Shown here: piece by piece, positions 41,610-50,877 of the stretch
Position numbering within the stretch: the stretch's first letter is position 1
Layout of the letters: every line of letters starts with the position of its first letter
NCBI GenBank assembly: GCA_049841155.1
Contig: JASGHI010000003.1
Span: forward strand, 1,364,001 to 1,428,000
Source: ZC4RG30 sp049841155
GTDB taxonomy: Bacteria > Pseudomonadota > Gammaproteobacteria > Steroidobacterales > Steroidobacteraceae
Reading direction: 5' to 3'
Length of the DNA: 64,000 nucleotides
The notes under the pieces: model-generated
Database searches by the model: none
Told to the model about the DNA's origin: nothing
The model's input: only the letters and a program-made list of their open reading frames with translations
Made by a program: the position numbers and the translations under genes

Positions 41610-44096
41610 TCAGTGATCGAAGCGGATGGCCTTGATGTGCTGCATGGCCTGCACCGGATCGGTCCAGTCAATGTCCAGCAACAACTGTTCGCGGCGCAAG
41701 GTCAAGGCCGGCGAAGCCACTCCCGCCTCGGCCTCCCGGCTGATGAATCCCGTCAGCACCCCGATGGCAATCTGTACGCCGGCGGTATCCAGCTGGCTGT
41801 CGGGACTCCAGGTGAGGTCCGTATCCCAGGTGCCGGCGCGCACCTTGCCCGCCCTGTCGCGATAGAAATACAAGTTGTAGGGTGCCGAGTCCACCGTGAT
41901 GAATCCCGCTCTGCCTGCGATGTCGTGCAGCTCCCGGGCAGCGAGCTCCTTCTCGGCCCTGGGGAGCCGGGAACCGCCCCAGTCATCGAAACCCGGGCGA
42001 TCCACATCGATGCGGCGCTGGATCACGTAGCCCGGCTCGTTGATGTCCGCGGAAGCGTAGTAGGCATCGATGGGAGGGGTCTCTATGCCGGCCCGGCGGA
42101 ACAGGTTCGAACCGCGCACCTGACGGCCGATCATGTCGCCACCGAGGTTGTTTGAAATGGACCTGCGGTCGGCGGCCATTCCGCGCAGCAATTGGTCCAG
42201 TCCCGCAGCCAGTCCATCGTAGTTGCCCACGTGCAGCGACACCTTGATGACGCGGTCGCTGGGCTTGCCAGCTTCGTCGAGGATTTCATAGACGGCACTG
42301 AACGAGCCCTGCCCCAGCCACCGGCCTACCGCAACCTGCGACGGGCTCGACCCTTCCGCCGCGGGCAACTGGATGACGGTGTTCTCCAGCGCATGCTCCG
42401 CGACTTCGGCGCCCAGTGTCCGCTGATACTCCACGGAAGCCTGCAGCACCGGATGCGTCTGGCCTGCCAGCACCGTGGCATCGACCCGCGTGGCCTGCGC
42501 CGTCGCCCGCGCGATGGCCGTCACCTCGCGGCCGGAGAGTTCCAGCGGACGGGCTGCGGCCTCGCGCCGCTCGCGCAGCTGGCGCCGCCGAGCCGCGTTC
42601 TTCTGCGCGGCGATTTCTGCCCGCGCCGTGGCCGCGCGGGCACGAGCCACGGCCGCCGCGTGCGCATCCAGCTGCGCCTCGGCCCGCTGCAGCACGCGGC
42701 CCGCCGCGCCGGCCGCGTCGCGCAGCCTGCGGGACAGGAAGGCCGCGCCATGCCCCGCATCCAGCGGGCTGGGCTGCATGCCATAGGCACACAATGTCTG
42801 GCCGGCCATAACGCCGGACTGGTAATCCGTCACCTGTGGATAGGAGCCCGGCTCCTGCGAGAACGCGCCCAGGCGCTTGCGCGCCAGATCGCTCTGCAGG
42901 GTCTGCACGGTGATCTGCAGCAGGCGGTGCGCGATGACGGGATTGGCGCGGATGCCCGCCTCCACATCCCCACGGCGCGCCAGGCCCAGCAGCTGCTCCA
43001 CCTTCGGCCAGTCCCAGGCATTGATGGCGTTGGCGATATCGCCAGCCGTCTTCAGCGTCAGATGCAGGCAGTCGGCCGTGCCCACGACCAGGCCCGCCGC
43101 CCAGCGCGAGGGATCGCCGACGGGCGTACCCAGTTCCACCGGACCGACGACGCGATCCGTCTTCATCTCGCCAGCCGGGCAACTGGGCATCCTGCGCAGC
43201 CGATCCAGCCCACGGTAGTTGGCCAGCAGCGTGGCATTGCTCACGGGACAGACGGCGCTGCCTTTCAGTGTGCGGCAGCACTCGGCCAGCAGCGACCCCG
43301 GTGGCGGCGCGGCCTGCGGTGCTGCCGGCTCCAGCGCCTCGATGCGGCAGCCGGGCGTGATGCGCACGCCCACCGGCTGCAATGGCCAGGCCGCATTCGT
43401 GGGCAGGTAGGGATTGTACGAGTTGGCCTGCCGCTGCCGGCACCACAGCGCATCGTTCTCGCGCAGCACGCACTGCGCGCCGCCCGGCAGGCCGCGAACG
43501 TACTCGACACCGGGCCGTGTGGCGTTGACACAGGGGAATTGGGCCTGCGTGCCGATGTAGGACTGCTGGCCGCGCGTGGAAGGCGGCATGGATGACGCGG
43601 TGGCATCGCCACCGATCCGGACACTGGTCGAACCCGGCATGCCATCCGGGACCGGCGCACCGCCCGGACGCGCCGACACCGACGGCTGCCCGCCGCGCGA
43701 CGGTGCCGTGGCCGCGAATTGCTCATCGCACTGCCCGGCCGTCTGCTCGTACAGCTGCTTGCCGGCAGGCGTGAGGAACAGCATGGATTCACCCTCCACG
43801 CACGGACCCCACGGTGACCCATACTGCCAGGAAGCGGGAATCTGCCGCGATTCGCGCAGGCTCATGAACGTGGGCTCGACGCCATACTGGCGGCGCCCTT
43901 CGGCGATACGCGTGGCGCAGGATGGCGGCCGGCTGATGATGTAGGGTCCCGGGTCGGTGACGCTGCAGTTGCGTCGGGCCTGCAGCGGCTGTGCGCCGAA
44001 CACATCCTGCGATTCGGCTTCCCGCGGGATGATTGCGAGCAGAAGGAGAGCCACGACGCCCGCCTGCCTGATGGCCGGACTTCCTCTGGCACCCAT
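41610..44096 (-). CDS. Secreted Cys-rich protein with C-terminal protein-kinase-like domain
   Basis: Predicted 828-aa protein. A signal peptide (hydrophobic core VVALLLLAII, residues ~14-23) precedes a Cys-rich region with at least ten cysteines (e.g. ECCRTLKGSAVC, ALWCRQRQ) and an Ala/Arg-rich helical stretch. The last ~236 residues (593-828) look like a protein kinase: GQGSFSAVYE glycine loop (595-604), Lys618 in RVIKVSL, Asp736 and Asn741 in VDSAPYNLYF (D-x4-N catalytic loop) and Asp758/760 in WDTDLTW as the DFG counterpart. All are in canonical order. No family is recognised. The ATG 44096 was preferred over a TTG at 44108. It leads an operon with the lipoprotein downstream. Confidence 0.78.
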   Translation of the reverse strand: MGARGSPAIRQAGVVALLLLAIIPREAESQDVFGAQPLQARRNCSVTDPGPYIISRPPSCATRIAEGRRQYGVEPTFMSLRESRQIPASWQYGSPWGPCVEGESMLFLTPAGKQLYEQTAGQCDEQFAATAPSRGGQPSVSARPGGAPVPDGMPGSTSVRIGGDATASSMPPSTRGQQSYIGTQAQFPCVNATRPGVEYVRGLPGGAQCVLRENDALWCRQRQANSYNPYLPTNAAWPLQPVGVRITPGCRIEALEPAAPQAAPPPGSLLAECCRTLKGSAVCPVSNATLLANYRGLDRLRRMPSCPAGEMKTDRVVGPVELGTPVGDPSRWAAGLVVGTADCLHLTLKTAGDIANAINAWDWPKVEQLLGLARRGDVEAGIRANPVIAHRLLQITVQTLQSDLARKRLGAFSQEPGSYPQVTDYQSGVMAGQTLCAYGMQPSPLDAGHGAAFLSRRLRDAAGAAGRVLQRAEAQLDAHAAAVARARAATARAEIAAQKNAARRRQLRERREAAARPLELSGREVTAIARATAQATRVDATVLAGQTHPVLQASVEYQRTLGAEVAEHALENTVIQLPAAEGSSPSQVAVGRWLGQGSFSAVYEILDEAGKPSDRVIKVSLHVGNYDGLAAGLDQLLRGMAADRRSISNNLGGDMIGRQVRGSNLFRRAGIETPPIDAYYASADINEPGYVIQRRIDVDRPGFDDWGGSRLPRAEKELAARELHDIAGRAGFITVDSAPYNLYFYRDRAGKVRAGTWDTDLTWSPDSQLDTAGVQIAIGVLTGFISREAEAGVASPALTLRREQLLLDIDWTDPVQAMQHIKAIRFDH

Positions 44097-44374
44097 GATG
44101 GTCAGCAACCGGATGGAAGACTGCGGCTATTATCAACTTGCGCCGGGGTGCGTGTCACTTTCCCGGCAAAAAAGGCAGGGCCAGTTCCATCCCCTGGCAT
44201 CGCACCCGCTACACCGAGGGCGGCTGGCCGACCTGGACTCTCCCCGATCAGCAGAAATACGTGCCGGTGCTTCGGGAGCCACAATGCCGTGAAAGCCTGA
44301 CGATCCAACGCGCCTCGCCGCCCACGATCGCCGTCATCGGGACGGCGAGGTAGACAGGAAGCTCAAAGCGCCGC
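44097..44374. other. Intergenic region between kinase-like gene and guaA
   Basis: This 278-bp gap has an open frame (44138-44353, plus strand, TTG start) but no ribosome site or family match, so I do not call it a gene. A perfect 8-bp hairpin (TCGCCGTC/GACGGCGA, 44328-44348) lies between guaA and the promoter region of the kinase-like gene. Confidence 0.4.
44328..44348 (-). terminator. Hairpin downstream of guaA
   Basis: Perfect 8-bp stem TCGCCGTC/GACGGCGA with 5-nt loop, ~27 nt after the guaA stop on the minus strand. No T-run follows, so termination function is uncertain. Confidence 0.35.
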
Positions 44375-45961
44375 TCACTCCCATTCGATCGTCGCCGGCG
44401 GCTTGCCGCTGATATCGTAGGCCACGCGCGAGACGCCCTTCACTTCATTCACGATCCGCCGCGAGCATACATCCAGCAATTCGTAGGGCAAATGCGCCCA
44501 GTGCGCGGTCATGAAATCGACGGTCTCGACTGCGCGCAGCGCGATCACCGGCTCGTGACGCCGTCCATCGCCGGTCACACCCACGCTCTTCACGGGGAGA
44601 AACACCGCAAACGCCTGACTGGTCTTGTCGTACCAGCCTGCCTTGCGCAGTTCCTCGATGAAGATGGCATCGGCATGCCGCAGGGTATCGGCAGCGGCGG
44701 CGGTGACTTCACCAAGAATGCGCACGCCAAGACCCGGTCCGGGGAATGGGTGGCGATAAACCATCTCGGCCGGCAAACCCAGCTCCACGCCGACCTTCCT
44801 GACCTCGTCCTTGAACAACTCGCGCAGCGGCTCGACGAGCTTTAGTTTCATGTGCTCGGGCAAACCACCGACGTTGTGGTGGCTCTTGATGACATGCGCC
44901 TTGCCGGTCTTGCTGCCGGCGGATTCGATCACGTCGGGGTAGATGGTGCCCTGGGCAAGGAAGGCGACGTCGGTGAGCTTTGCAGCCTCCTCGTCGAACA
45001 CTTCGACGAACAGGCGGCCGATGATCTTGCGCTTGGCTTCGGGATCGGCGACGCCCTTCAACTCGCGGAAATAGCGTTCGGCGGCGTTCACGCGAATGAC
45101 CTTCACACCCAGGTTCTTCGCGAACACCCGCATGACCTCGTCACCTTCGTTGAGGCGCAGCAGGCCGTGGTCCACGAACACGCAGATGAGCTGGTCACCG
45201 ATAGCCTTGTGCAGCAGCGCAGCGACAACGGAGGAATCCACGCCGCCGGAAAGGCCCAGCAGCACTTTGGAGCGGCCCACCTGCGCACGCACCCGCTCGA
45301 TGGCGTCCTGGATGATGTTGCCGGAGTTCCAGCTTGCATCGAGGCCGCAGATGCCGTGCAGGAAGCGCTCATAGATACGCGTGCCCTGCTTCGTGTGCGT
45401 GACCTCGGGATGGAACTGCAGCGCGTAGTAGTGGCGCGATTCGTCGGCCATGCCGGCGATGGGAATATCGCCAGTGGCGGCGATGAGCTTGAAGCCGGGT
45501 GGAAGCTGCGTGACATGATCGCCGTGGCTCATCCACACGTCGAGCAGGCTATGACCCTCCGCGTTGACGCGGTCTTCGATGTCGCGCAGCAGCTCCGAAT
45601 GGCCGCGGGCGCGCACCTCGGCATAACCGAACTCGTGCACCTTGCCGGGCGCGACCTGCCCGCCTAGCTGGGCAGCCATGGTCTGCATGCCGTAGCAGAT
45701 GCCGAGCACCGGCACGCCAAGTTGCCACACGGCGTCGGGGGCGCGCGGCGCGCCGGGCTGCAATACGGACTCGGGCCCACCAGAAAGGATGATGCCCTTC
45801 GGTCCGAAGGCGCGAACGTCGGCGTCGCCGGCATCCCAAGGGTGGATCTCGCAGTACACGCCGAGCTCGCGCACACGGCGCGCGATGAGCTGGGTGTACT
45901 GCGAACCGAAATCGAGGATGAGGACGCGGTGGGCGTGGATATCATGCTGCGGTGCGATCAC
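44375..45961 (-). CDS. guaA: GMP synthase (glutamine-hydrolysing)
   Basis: Predicted 528-aa enzyme that aminates XMP to GMP using glutamine. The glutamine amidotransferase part has DFGSQYTQLIARRV, the active-site Cys in LGICYGMQ and the His/Glu in FHPEVTH. The ATP pyrophosphatase part has SGGVDSSVVAALLHKAIG. The C-terminal dimerisation domain ends YDISGKPPATIEWE. Starts at GTG 45961 (MIAPQHDIH); no ATG fits before DFGSQ. Normally paired with guaB, but here an opposite-strand gene intervenes. Confidence 0.97.
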   Translation of the reverse strand: MIAPQHDIHAHRVLILDFGSQYTQLIARRVRELGVYCEIHPWDAGDADVRAFGPKGIILSGGPESVLQPGAPRAPDAVWQLGVPVLGICYGMQTMAAQLGGQVAPGKVHEFGYAEVRARGHSELLRDIEDRVNAEGHSLLDVWMSHGDHVTQLPPGFKLIAATGDIPIAGMADESRHYYALQFHPEVTHTKQGTRIYERFLHGICGLDASWNSGNIIQDAIERVRAQVGRSKVLLGLSGGVDSSVVAALLHKAIGDQLICVFVDHGLLRLNEGDEVMRVFAKNLGVKVIRVNAAERYFRELKGVADPEAKRKIIGRLFVEVFDEEAAKLTDVAFLAQGTIYPDVIESAGSKTGKAHVIKSHHNVGGLPEHMKLKLVEPLRELFKDEVRKVGVELGLPAEMVYRHPFPGPGLGVRILGEVTAAAADTLRHADAIFIEELRKAGWYDKTSQAFAVFLPVKSVGVTGDGRRHEPVIALRAVETVDFMTAHWAHLPYELLDVCSRRIVNEVKGVSRVAYDISGKPPATIEWE

Positions 45962-46052
45962 TGGATTTGGGCTCGAATTCGAGATTTATGAAGTTCGCGG
46001 GCGAAAGGATGATGGCTCAACATGGCCACCCAGGGGATGAGGAGGGGCTTCG

Positions 46053-46379
46053 ATGAGCGTGGTGTATTCGCTGTATGATGCCTTGGTGAGCATCAACGTC
46101 CCCGACGACAAGGCCCGGGCAGTCATCGATGCGCTCGAGCACGAGATGATGGACAAGCTCGCCACCAAGGCCGAGCTGGATAACCTGCGCACAGAGATGA
46201 GCGCCGATTTCAAGCTGGTCCGGCAGGAAATTTCGACAATGAGCACATCGCTGTCGAAGGACCTTCAGATCCGGATGGCCGAATTGCAGAACAACCTCAC
46301 CATCCGCCTGGGAGTGATGATGGCCAGCATGATTGCCGCCGCAACCGCACTGGTCGGTCTGGGCCAATACCTGCGCTGA
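46053..46379 (+). CDS. Small coiled-coil DUF1640/CCDC90-like membrane protein
   Basis: Predicted 108-aa protein with a long heptad/amphipathic helix (DALEHEMMDKLATKAELDNL through VRQEISTMSTSLSKDLQIRM) and a C-terminal transmembrane segment (MMASMIAAATALVGLGQYL). It fits the bacterial DUF1640/CCDC90-like pattern. Its ATG 46053 has a strong AGGAGGGG ribosome site. It sits on the opposite strand between guaB and guaA. Function unknown. Confidence 0.75.
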   Translation: MSVVYSLYDALVSINVPDDKARAVIDALEHEMMDKLATKAELDNLRTEMSADFKLVRQEISTMSTSLSKDLQIRMAELQNNLTIRLGVMMASMIAAATALVGLGQYLR

Positions 46380-46394
46380 CACGCTGCCCCGCCC

Positions 46395-47861
46395 TCACGA
46401 AATCCGGTAGTTCGGCGCTTCCTTGGTGATCTGCACGTCGTGCACGTGGCTCTCGCGCATGCCGGCGCCGGTGATGCGCACGAACTGCGTCCTGGTGCGC
46501 AGCTCCTGCACGCTGCGGGTGCCGGTGTAGACCATGGCCGCACGCAGGCCGCCGGTGAGCTGGTAAAGGATCGACACCAGGCTGCCCTTGTACAGCACGC
46601 GGCCCTCGATGCCTTCGGGCACCAGCTTTTCCAGCTCGCTGCTGCCGTCCTGGAAATAGCGGTCGGCCGAGCCATGTTTCTGCGCCATGGCACCCAGTGA
46701 ACCCATGCCGCGGTACTGCTTGTAGCTCGCGCCCTGGTAAAGCTCGACCTCGCCGGGGGATTCCTCGGTGCCGGCGAACAGGCCGCCGATCATCACCGCA
46801 TGCGCACCGGCGGAAAGCGCCTTGGCGATGTCGCCGGAGAAGCGGATGCCGCCATCGGCGATCAGCGGCACGCCGCTGCCCTCCAGCGCCTGCGCCACAT
46901 TGCTCACGGCGCTGATCTGCGGCACGCCCACGCCCGCGACGATGCGCGTGGTGCAGATGGAACCGGGGCCGATGCCCACCTTCACGCCATCGGCGCCGGC
47001 GGCAACCAATGCCTTCGCGGCATCGGCAGTGACGATGTTGCCGCCGATCACCTGCAGTTCCGGCCATTTCTTCTTGATCGCGGCAACCGTGTCCAGCACC
47101 CAGCGGGTGTGGCCATGCGCGGTATCCACCACCACCACGTCCACGCCGGCGGCATGCAGTGCGGCGACGCGGTCGATCGAATCAACCTGCGTGCCCACCG
47201 CGGCGCCGACGCGCAGCCGACCGGTGTCGTCCTTGCTGGCGCGCGGGAAATCCTTGGCCTTCTGGATGTCCTTCACCGTGATCATGCCGGTGAGCTCGGC
47301 GTTGCCGTTGACCACCAGCACCTTCTCGATGCGGTGCTTGTGCAGCAGCGCCAGCACTTCGTCCTTGGAAGCCCCCTCGGTGACGGTGATCAGGCTGCTC
47401 TGCGGCGTCATCACCGAAGACACGGGCGCGTCCAGCTTGGTCTCGAAGCGCAGGTCACGGTGGGTGACGATGCCCACGGCCTTCTTGCCCTGCACCACCG
47501 GCACGCCGGAGATGCCGCGCGAGCGCGTGAGCTCCAGCACCTGGCGGATGGTCATGTCCGGCGTCACCGAGATCGGATCGCGGATCACGCCGCTCTCGAA
47601 TTTCTTGACGCGGGCCACTTCGCGGGCCTGCGCCTCGATGGTCATGTTCTTGTGGATGATGCCCATGCCGCCTTCCTGCGCCATGGTGATGGCGAGGCGC
47701 GCCTCGGTGACGGTATCCATGGCCGCGGAGAGGATGGGCAGGCCGAGCCGCACCGTACGGGTGAGTGGCGTGCCGAGGTCGATTTCACGGGGGAGGACGT
47801 CGGAGGCCGCAGGGACCAGCAGGACGTCGTCGAAGGTAAGGGCTTCTTCGAGGATTCGCAT
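46395..47861 (-). CDS. guaB: Inosine-5'-monophosphate dehydrogenase
   Basis: Predicted 488-aa enzyme oxidising IMP to XMP, the committed step to guanine nucleotides. Full family architecture: barrel start LTFDDVLLVPAASDVLP, two CBS domains (MTPQSSLITVTEGASKDEVLALL region), active-site loop GIGPGSICTTRIVAGVG (Cys), the mobile flap and the C-terminal GSLGAMAQKHGSADRYF. Start 47861 gives the usual MRILEEALTFDD; the longer frame starting at 47903 is not supported by a ribosome site. Confidence 0.97.
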   Translation of the reverse strand: MRILEEALTFDDVLLVPAASDVLPREIDLGTPLTRTVRLGLPILSAAMDTVTEARLAITMAQEGGMGIIHKNMTIEAQAREVARVKKFESGVIRDPISVTPDMTIRQVLELTRSRGISGVPVVQGKKAVGIVTHRDLRFETKLDAPVSSVMTPQSSLITVTEGASKDEVLALLHKHRIEKVLVVNGNAELTGMITVKDIQKAKDFPRASKDDTGRLRVGAAVGTQVDSIDRVAALHAAGVDVVVVDTAHGHTRWVLDTVAAIKKKWPELQVIGGNIVTADAAKALVAAGADGVKVGIGPGSICTTRIVAGVGVPQISAVSNVAQALEGSGVPLIADGGIRFSGDIAKALSAGAHAVMIGGLFAGTEESPGEVELYQGASYKQYRGMGSLGAMAQKHGSADRYFQDGSSELEKLVPEGIEGRVLYKGSLVSILYQLTGGLRAAMVYTGTRSVQELRTRTQFVRITGAGMRESHVHDVQITKEAPNYRIS

Positions 47862-47932
47862 GCCGTATTTTACGCATGCCGCCGCAACGGGTAAACCCGC
47901 CACCGGGGCGGCGGATCGCGCAGAATAAGCTC

Positions 47933-49438
47933 ATGCCCCCCTTTTCCACGCCCTCCCGGGCCGGCCCCCGGGAATGGACCGGCCTTGCCGTCCTGACCTT
48001 GCCCTGCCTGGTCTACGCCATGGATCTCACGGTGCTGAACCTCGCCGTACCGGCGCTGACGCGCGAGCTCAAGCCCAGTGCCGCGCAGATGCTGTGGATG
48101 ATGGATATCTACGGCTTCCTGGTGGCGGGCGCGCTGGTCACCATGGGCACGCTGGGGGACCGCATCGGGCGGCGCCGGCTGCTCATGCTGGGAGCGACAG
48201 CCTTCGCGGCAGCCTCGCTGCTGGCGGCCTTCGCGGGCGGCGCCACGCAGCTCATCATTGCGCGCGCGGTCCTCGGACTTGCGGGCGCGACGCTCGCGCC
48301 CTCGACGCTTTCGCTGATCCGCAACATGTTCCACGACGAGATCCAGCGGCGCACGGCGATCGCCGTATGGATGGCCAGCTTCTCGGCAGGCACGGCGCTG
48401 GGACCGGTGCTGGGCGGATTGCTGCTGGAGCACTTCTGGTGGGGCTCGGTGTTCCTCATCAATGTGCCGGCCATGGCATTGCTGCTGGTGCTGGCCCCGC
48501 TGCTGTTGCCGGAGTTCCGCGATCCGACTCCGGGCGGACTCGACATCACCAGTGCCGCGCTGTCCCTGGCCGCGGTGCTGGCGGTGATCTTCGGCGTGAA
48601 GGAGGCCGCGGCACAGGGGCTCAATCCGGCCGCATCCGCTGCAGTGCTCGCCGGGATCGGAATCGGAGCGGCATTCGTGCGGCGGCAGCGGCATCTGGCG
48701 CACCCTTTCGTGGATCTGTCGCTGTTCAAGAACCGGCCATTCCGCGCGGCGCTGCTGATGAACCTGTCGGGGGCCTTCTTCATCGGCGGGCTGTACCTGT
48801 TCATCGCGCAGTACCTGCAGCTGGTCCTGGGCCTCTCGCCGCTGCACGCCGCGCTGTGGTCGCTGCCCTCGGCCCTGGCCTTCATCCTTGGCTCGGGCGT
48901 AGTGCCGGCAATGGCGCACCGCTGGCAGCCTCGGCAGCTCATGACAGTGGGAATGACCGTGGCCGCAGCGGGCTTCGCGCTGCTGCTGTTCCTGGACACG
49001 GCAGGTCCGCTGCTGCTGCTGGTGGCGTCGCTGGCCGTGTTCTCCTTGGGATTCACGCCCGTGGCTTCGCTGACCACGGATCTGGTGGTGAGCTCGGCGC
49101 CACCCGAGCGCGCCGGCTCGGCCGCGGCACTGTCGGAAACGGCCTTCGAACTGGGCGGCGCGCTGGGCATTGCGCTGCTCGGCAGCCTGGGCACGGCGAT
49201 CTACCGCGCACACATGCAGAACCTGCCGCCAGGGCTGGACCCAGCCACCGCAGAGACGGCCCGCGCCACGCTGGGCGGCGCGGTGGCCGCAGCGGCGGAT
49301 TCGCCGGCCGCAGGAGCGCTGACAGCCATGGCACGCCAGGCCTTCACCAGCGCCCTGGTGGCCTGCGCCGCAGTGGGCGTATGTTCGCTGCTGCTGCTGG
49401 CCTTCTATGTGAACCGGGCTTTCGGGAAACAGCCGTGA
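47933..49438 (+). CDS. MFS drug/proton antiporter, DHA2 (14-TMS) type
   Basis: Predicted 501-aa inner membrane exporter with about 14 transmembrane helices. Signature motifs: LDTTVLNLAVP-like motif D (MDLTVLNLAVPAL), GTLGDRIGRRRLL (motif A) and GxxxGPxLGG-type motif C (GTALGPVLGGLLLE). DHA2 family members export drugs, dyes or bile salts. ATG 47933 is chosen as the start since it follows an AAGC and the upstream extension overlaps guaB. It is coupled by a 4-nt GTGA overlap to the yheU-like gene. Confidence 0.92.
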   Translation: MPPFSTPSRAGPREWTGLAVLTLPCLVYAMDLTVLNLAVPALTRELKPSAAQMLWMMDIYGFLVAGALVTMGTLGDRIGRRRLLMLGATAFAAASLLAAFAGGATQLIIARAVLGLAGATLAPSTLSLIRNMFHDEIQRRTAIAVWMASFSAGTALGPVLGGLLLEHFWWGSVFLINVPAMALLLVLAPLLLPEFRDPTPGGLDITSAALSLAAVLAVIFGVKEAAAQGLNPAASAAVLAGIGIGAAFVRRQRHLAHPFVDLSLFKNRPFRAALLMNLSGAFFIGGLYLFIAQYLQLVLGLSPLHAALWSLPSALAFILGSGVVPAMAHRWQPRQLMTVGMTVAAAGFALLLFLDTAGPLLLLVASLAVFSLGFTPVASLTTDLVVSSAPPERAGSAAALSETAFELGGALGIALLGSLGTAIYRAHMQNLPPGLDPATAETARATLGGAVAAAADSPAAGALTAMARQAFTSALVACAAVGVCSLLLLAFYVNRAFGKQP

Positions 49439-49656
49439 CGGTCGACATTCCCCACCAGCTGCTCTCGCCCGAGTCGCTCACCGGCGTGCTGGAAAGCGTG
49501 GTGCTGCGCGAGGGCACGGACTATGGCGAGGTGGAGCTGGACTTCGCCGCGAAGGTGGCGCGTCTGCGCGCTGCGGTGGAACGCGGCGAGGCGCGCATCG
49601 TCTTCGATCCGGAAACCGAAACGGTGACCGTCGTCCCGGCCACCGGGATGTACTAG
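49435..49656 (+). CDS. YheU family (UPF0270) small protein
   Basis: Predicted 73-aa cytosolic protein matching the UPF0270 family: IPHQLLSPESLTGVLESVV followed by REGTDYGEVELDFAAKVARLRAAVERGEARIVFDPETETVTVVP. Function unknown. The GTG start (49435) overlaps the transporter stop. The xseA gene starts 9 nt after its stop, so these three genes form a likely operon. Confidence 0.88.
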   Translation: MTVDIPHQLLSPESLTGVLESVVLREGTDYGEVELDFAAKVARLRAAVERGEARIVFDPETETVTVVPATGMY

Positions 49657-49665
49657 CATCCGCCT

Positions 49666-50877
49666 GTGAAGAGCGAACGCGACGTATACACCGTGGGGCG
49701 CCTGAACCGCGAGGCGCGCCTGATCCTGGAGGCGGGCATTCCGCCGGTGTGGGTGGAGGGCGAGATCTCGAACTTCAGCACCCCCTCATCCGGCCACTGG
49801 TATTTCACGCTCAAGGACCGCGAGGCGCAGATCCGCTGTGCCATGTTCCGGGCGCGCAACCTGCAGGTGGGTTTCCGGCCGCAGGACGGCCAGCTGCTCA
49901 CGGTACGGGGGCGCGTGAGCCTCTACGAGCCGCGCGGCGACTACCAGCTCATCGCCGAGCAGATGGAGGATGCGGGCGAAGGCGCGCTGCGGCGCGAGTT
50001 CGAACGCCTCAAGGCGAGGCTCGCAGCTGAAGGACTGTTCGATGCGGCGCTGAAGCGGCCGCTGCCGGCGATGCCGCGGCGCATCGCGGTGATCACCTCG
50101 CCCACGGGCGCGGCGGTGCGCGACGTGCTGCACATCCTCGCGCGGCGCTTCCCCCCTGCTGCAGTGCTGGTGCACCCGGTGCCGGTGCAGGGTGCAGCGG
50201 CGGCCGAGGCGATTGTCCGCGCGCTGGAGGAAGCCGGCGCGCGCGGCGACTGCGATGTGGTGATCCTTGCGCGCGGCGGCGGTTCCATCGAGGACCTGTG
50301 GAGCTTCAACGACGAGCGCGTGGCGCGGGCCATCCGCCGCTCGCCGCTGCCCGTGGTGACCGGCATCGGCCACGAAATCGACTTCACCATCGCGGACTTC
50401 GCGGCCGACGTGCGCGCACCGACGCCTTCGGGCGCCGCGGAAATCGTGGTGCCCGACCGCGCCTCGCTGCTAGAGGGGCTGCGTGCCACCTTGCAGCGCC
50501 TGCAGCTGGCGGTGCGCCGCCAGCTGGCGCACACCGGGCAGCGGCACGAGGCGCTGGCCGCGCGGCTGCAGCGCGCGCACCCGGGAGCAAGGCTCACGCA
50601 GCAGGCCCAGCAACTGGACGAGCTGGAATTGAAACTGCGCGCCGGCTGGGAACAGCGCCTGCTGCAGGCCACGCAGCAGCTCACACTGGCGCAGCGCGGC
50701 CTGCACGCGGTGAGCCCGCTGGCGACGCTCACGCGCGGTTATGCCATCGCGACCGGGCCGCAGGGCGAAGTCATTACCCATGCCGCGCAGCTCACCTGCG
50801 GCGAGGAGCTGGCGCTGCGTTTCGCGCGCGGCGGCGCACAAGCCACGGTGACGAAGATCCACCCCGGGGCCACCTGA
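49666..50877 (+). CDS. xseA: Exodeoxyribonuclease VII large subunit
   Basis: Predicted 403-aa subunit of the ssDNA-specific exonuclease. OB-fold N-terminus (VWVEGEISNFSTPSSGHWYFTLKD), then the catalytic domain with DVVILARGGGSIEDLWSFNDE and FADFAADVRAPTPSGAAE, and a C-terminal coiled-coil. It is shorter than E. coli XseA (456 aa) in the coiled-coil part, as in many other bacteria. GTG 49666 is the start. The small subunit gene xseB is not adjacent. The M23 peptidase gene begins with the codon right after its stop. Confidence 0.95.
   Translation: MKSERDVYTVGRLNREARLILEAGIPPVWVEGEISNFSTPSSGHWYFTLKDREAQIRCAMFRARNLQVGFRPQDGQLLTVRGRVSLYEPRGDYQLIAEQMEDAGEGALRREFERLKARLAAEGLFDAALKRPLPAMPRRIAVITSPTGAAVRDVLHILARRFPPAAVLVHPVPVQGAAAAEAIVRALEEAGARGDCDVVILARGGGSIEDLWSFNDERVARAIRRSPLPVVTGIGHEIDFTIADFAADVRAPTPSGAAEIVVPDRASLLEGLRATLQRLQLAVRRQLAHTGQRHEALAARLQRAHPGARLTQQAQQLDELELKLRAGWEQRLLQATQQLTLAQRGLHAVSPLATLTRGYAIATGPQGEVITHAAQLTCGEELALRFARGGAQATVTKIHPGAT

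Noticed and set aside
44138..44353. 71-codon plus-strand frame upstream of the kinase-like gene
   Set aside because: TTG start without ribosome site and no recognisable domain; treated as intergenic.
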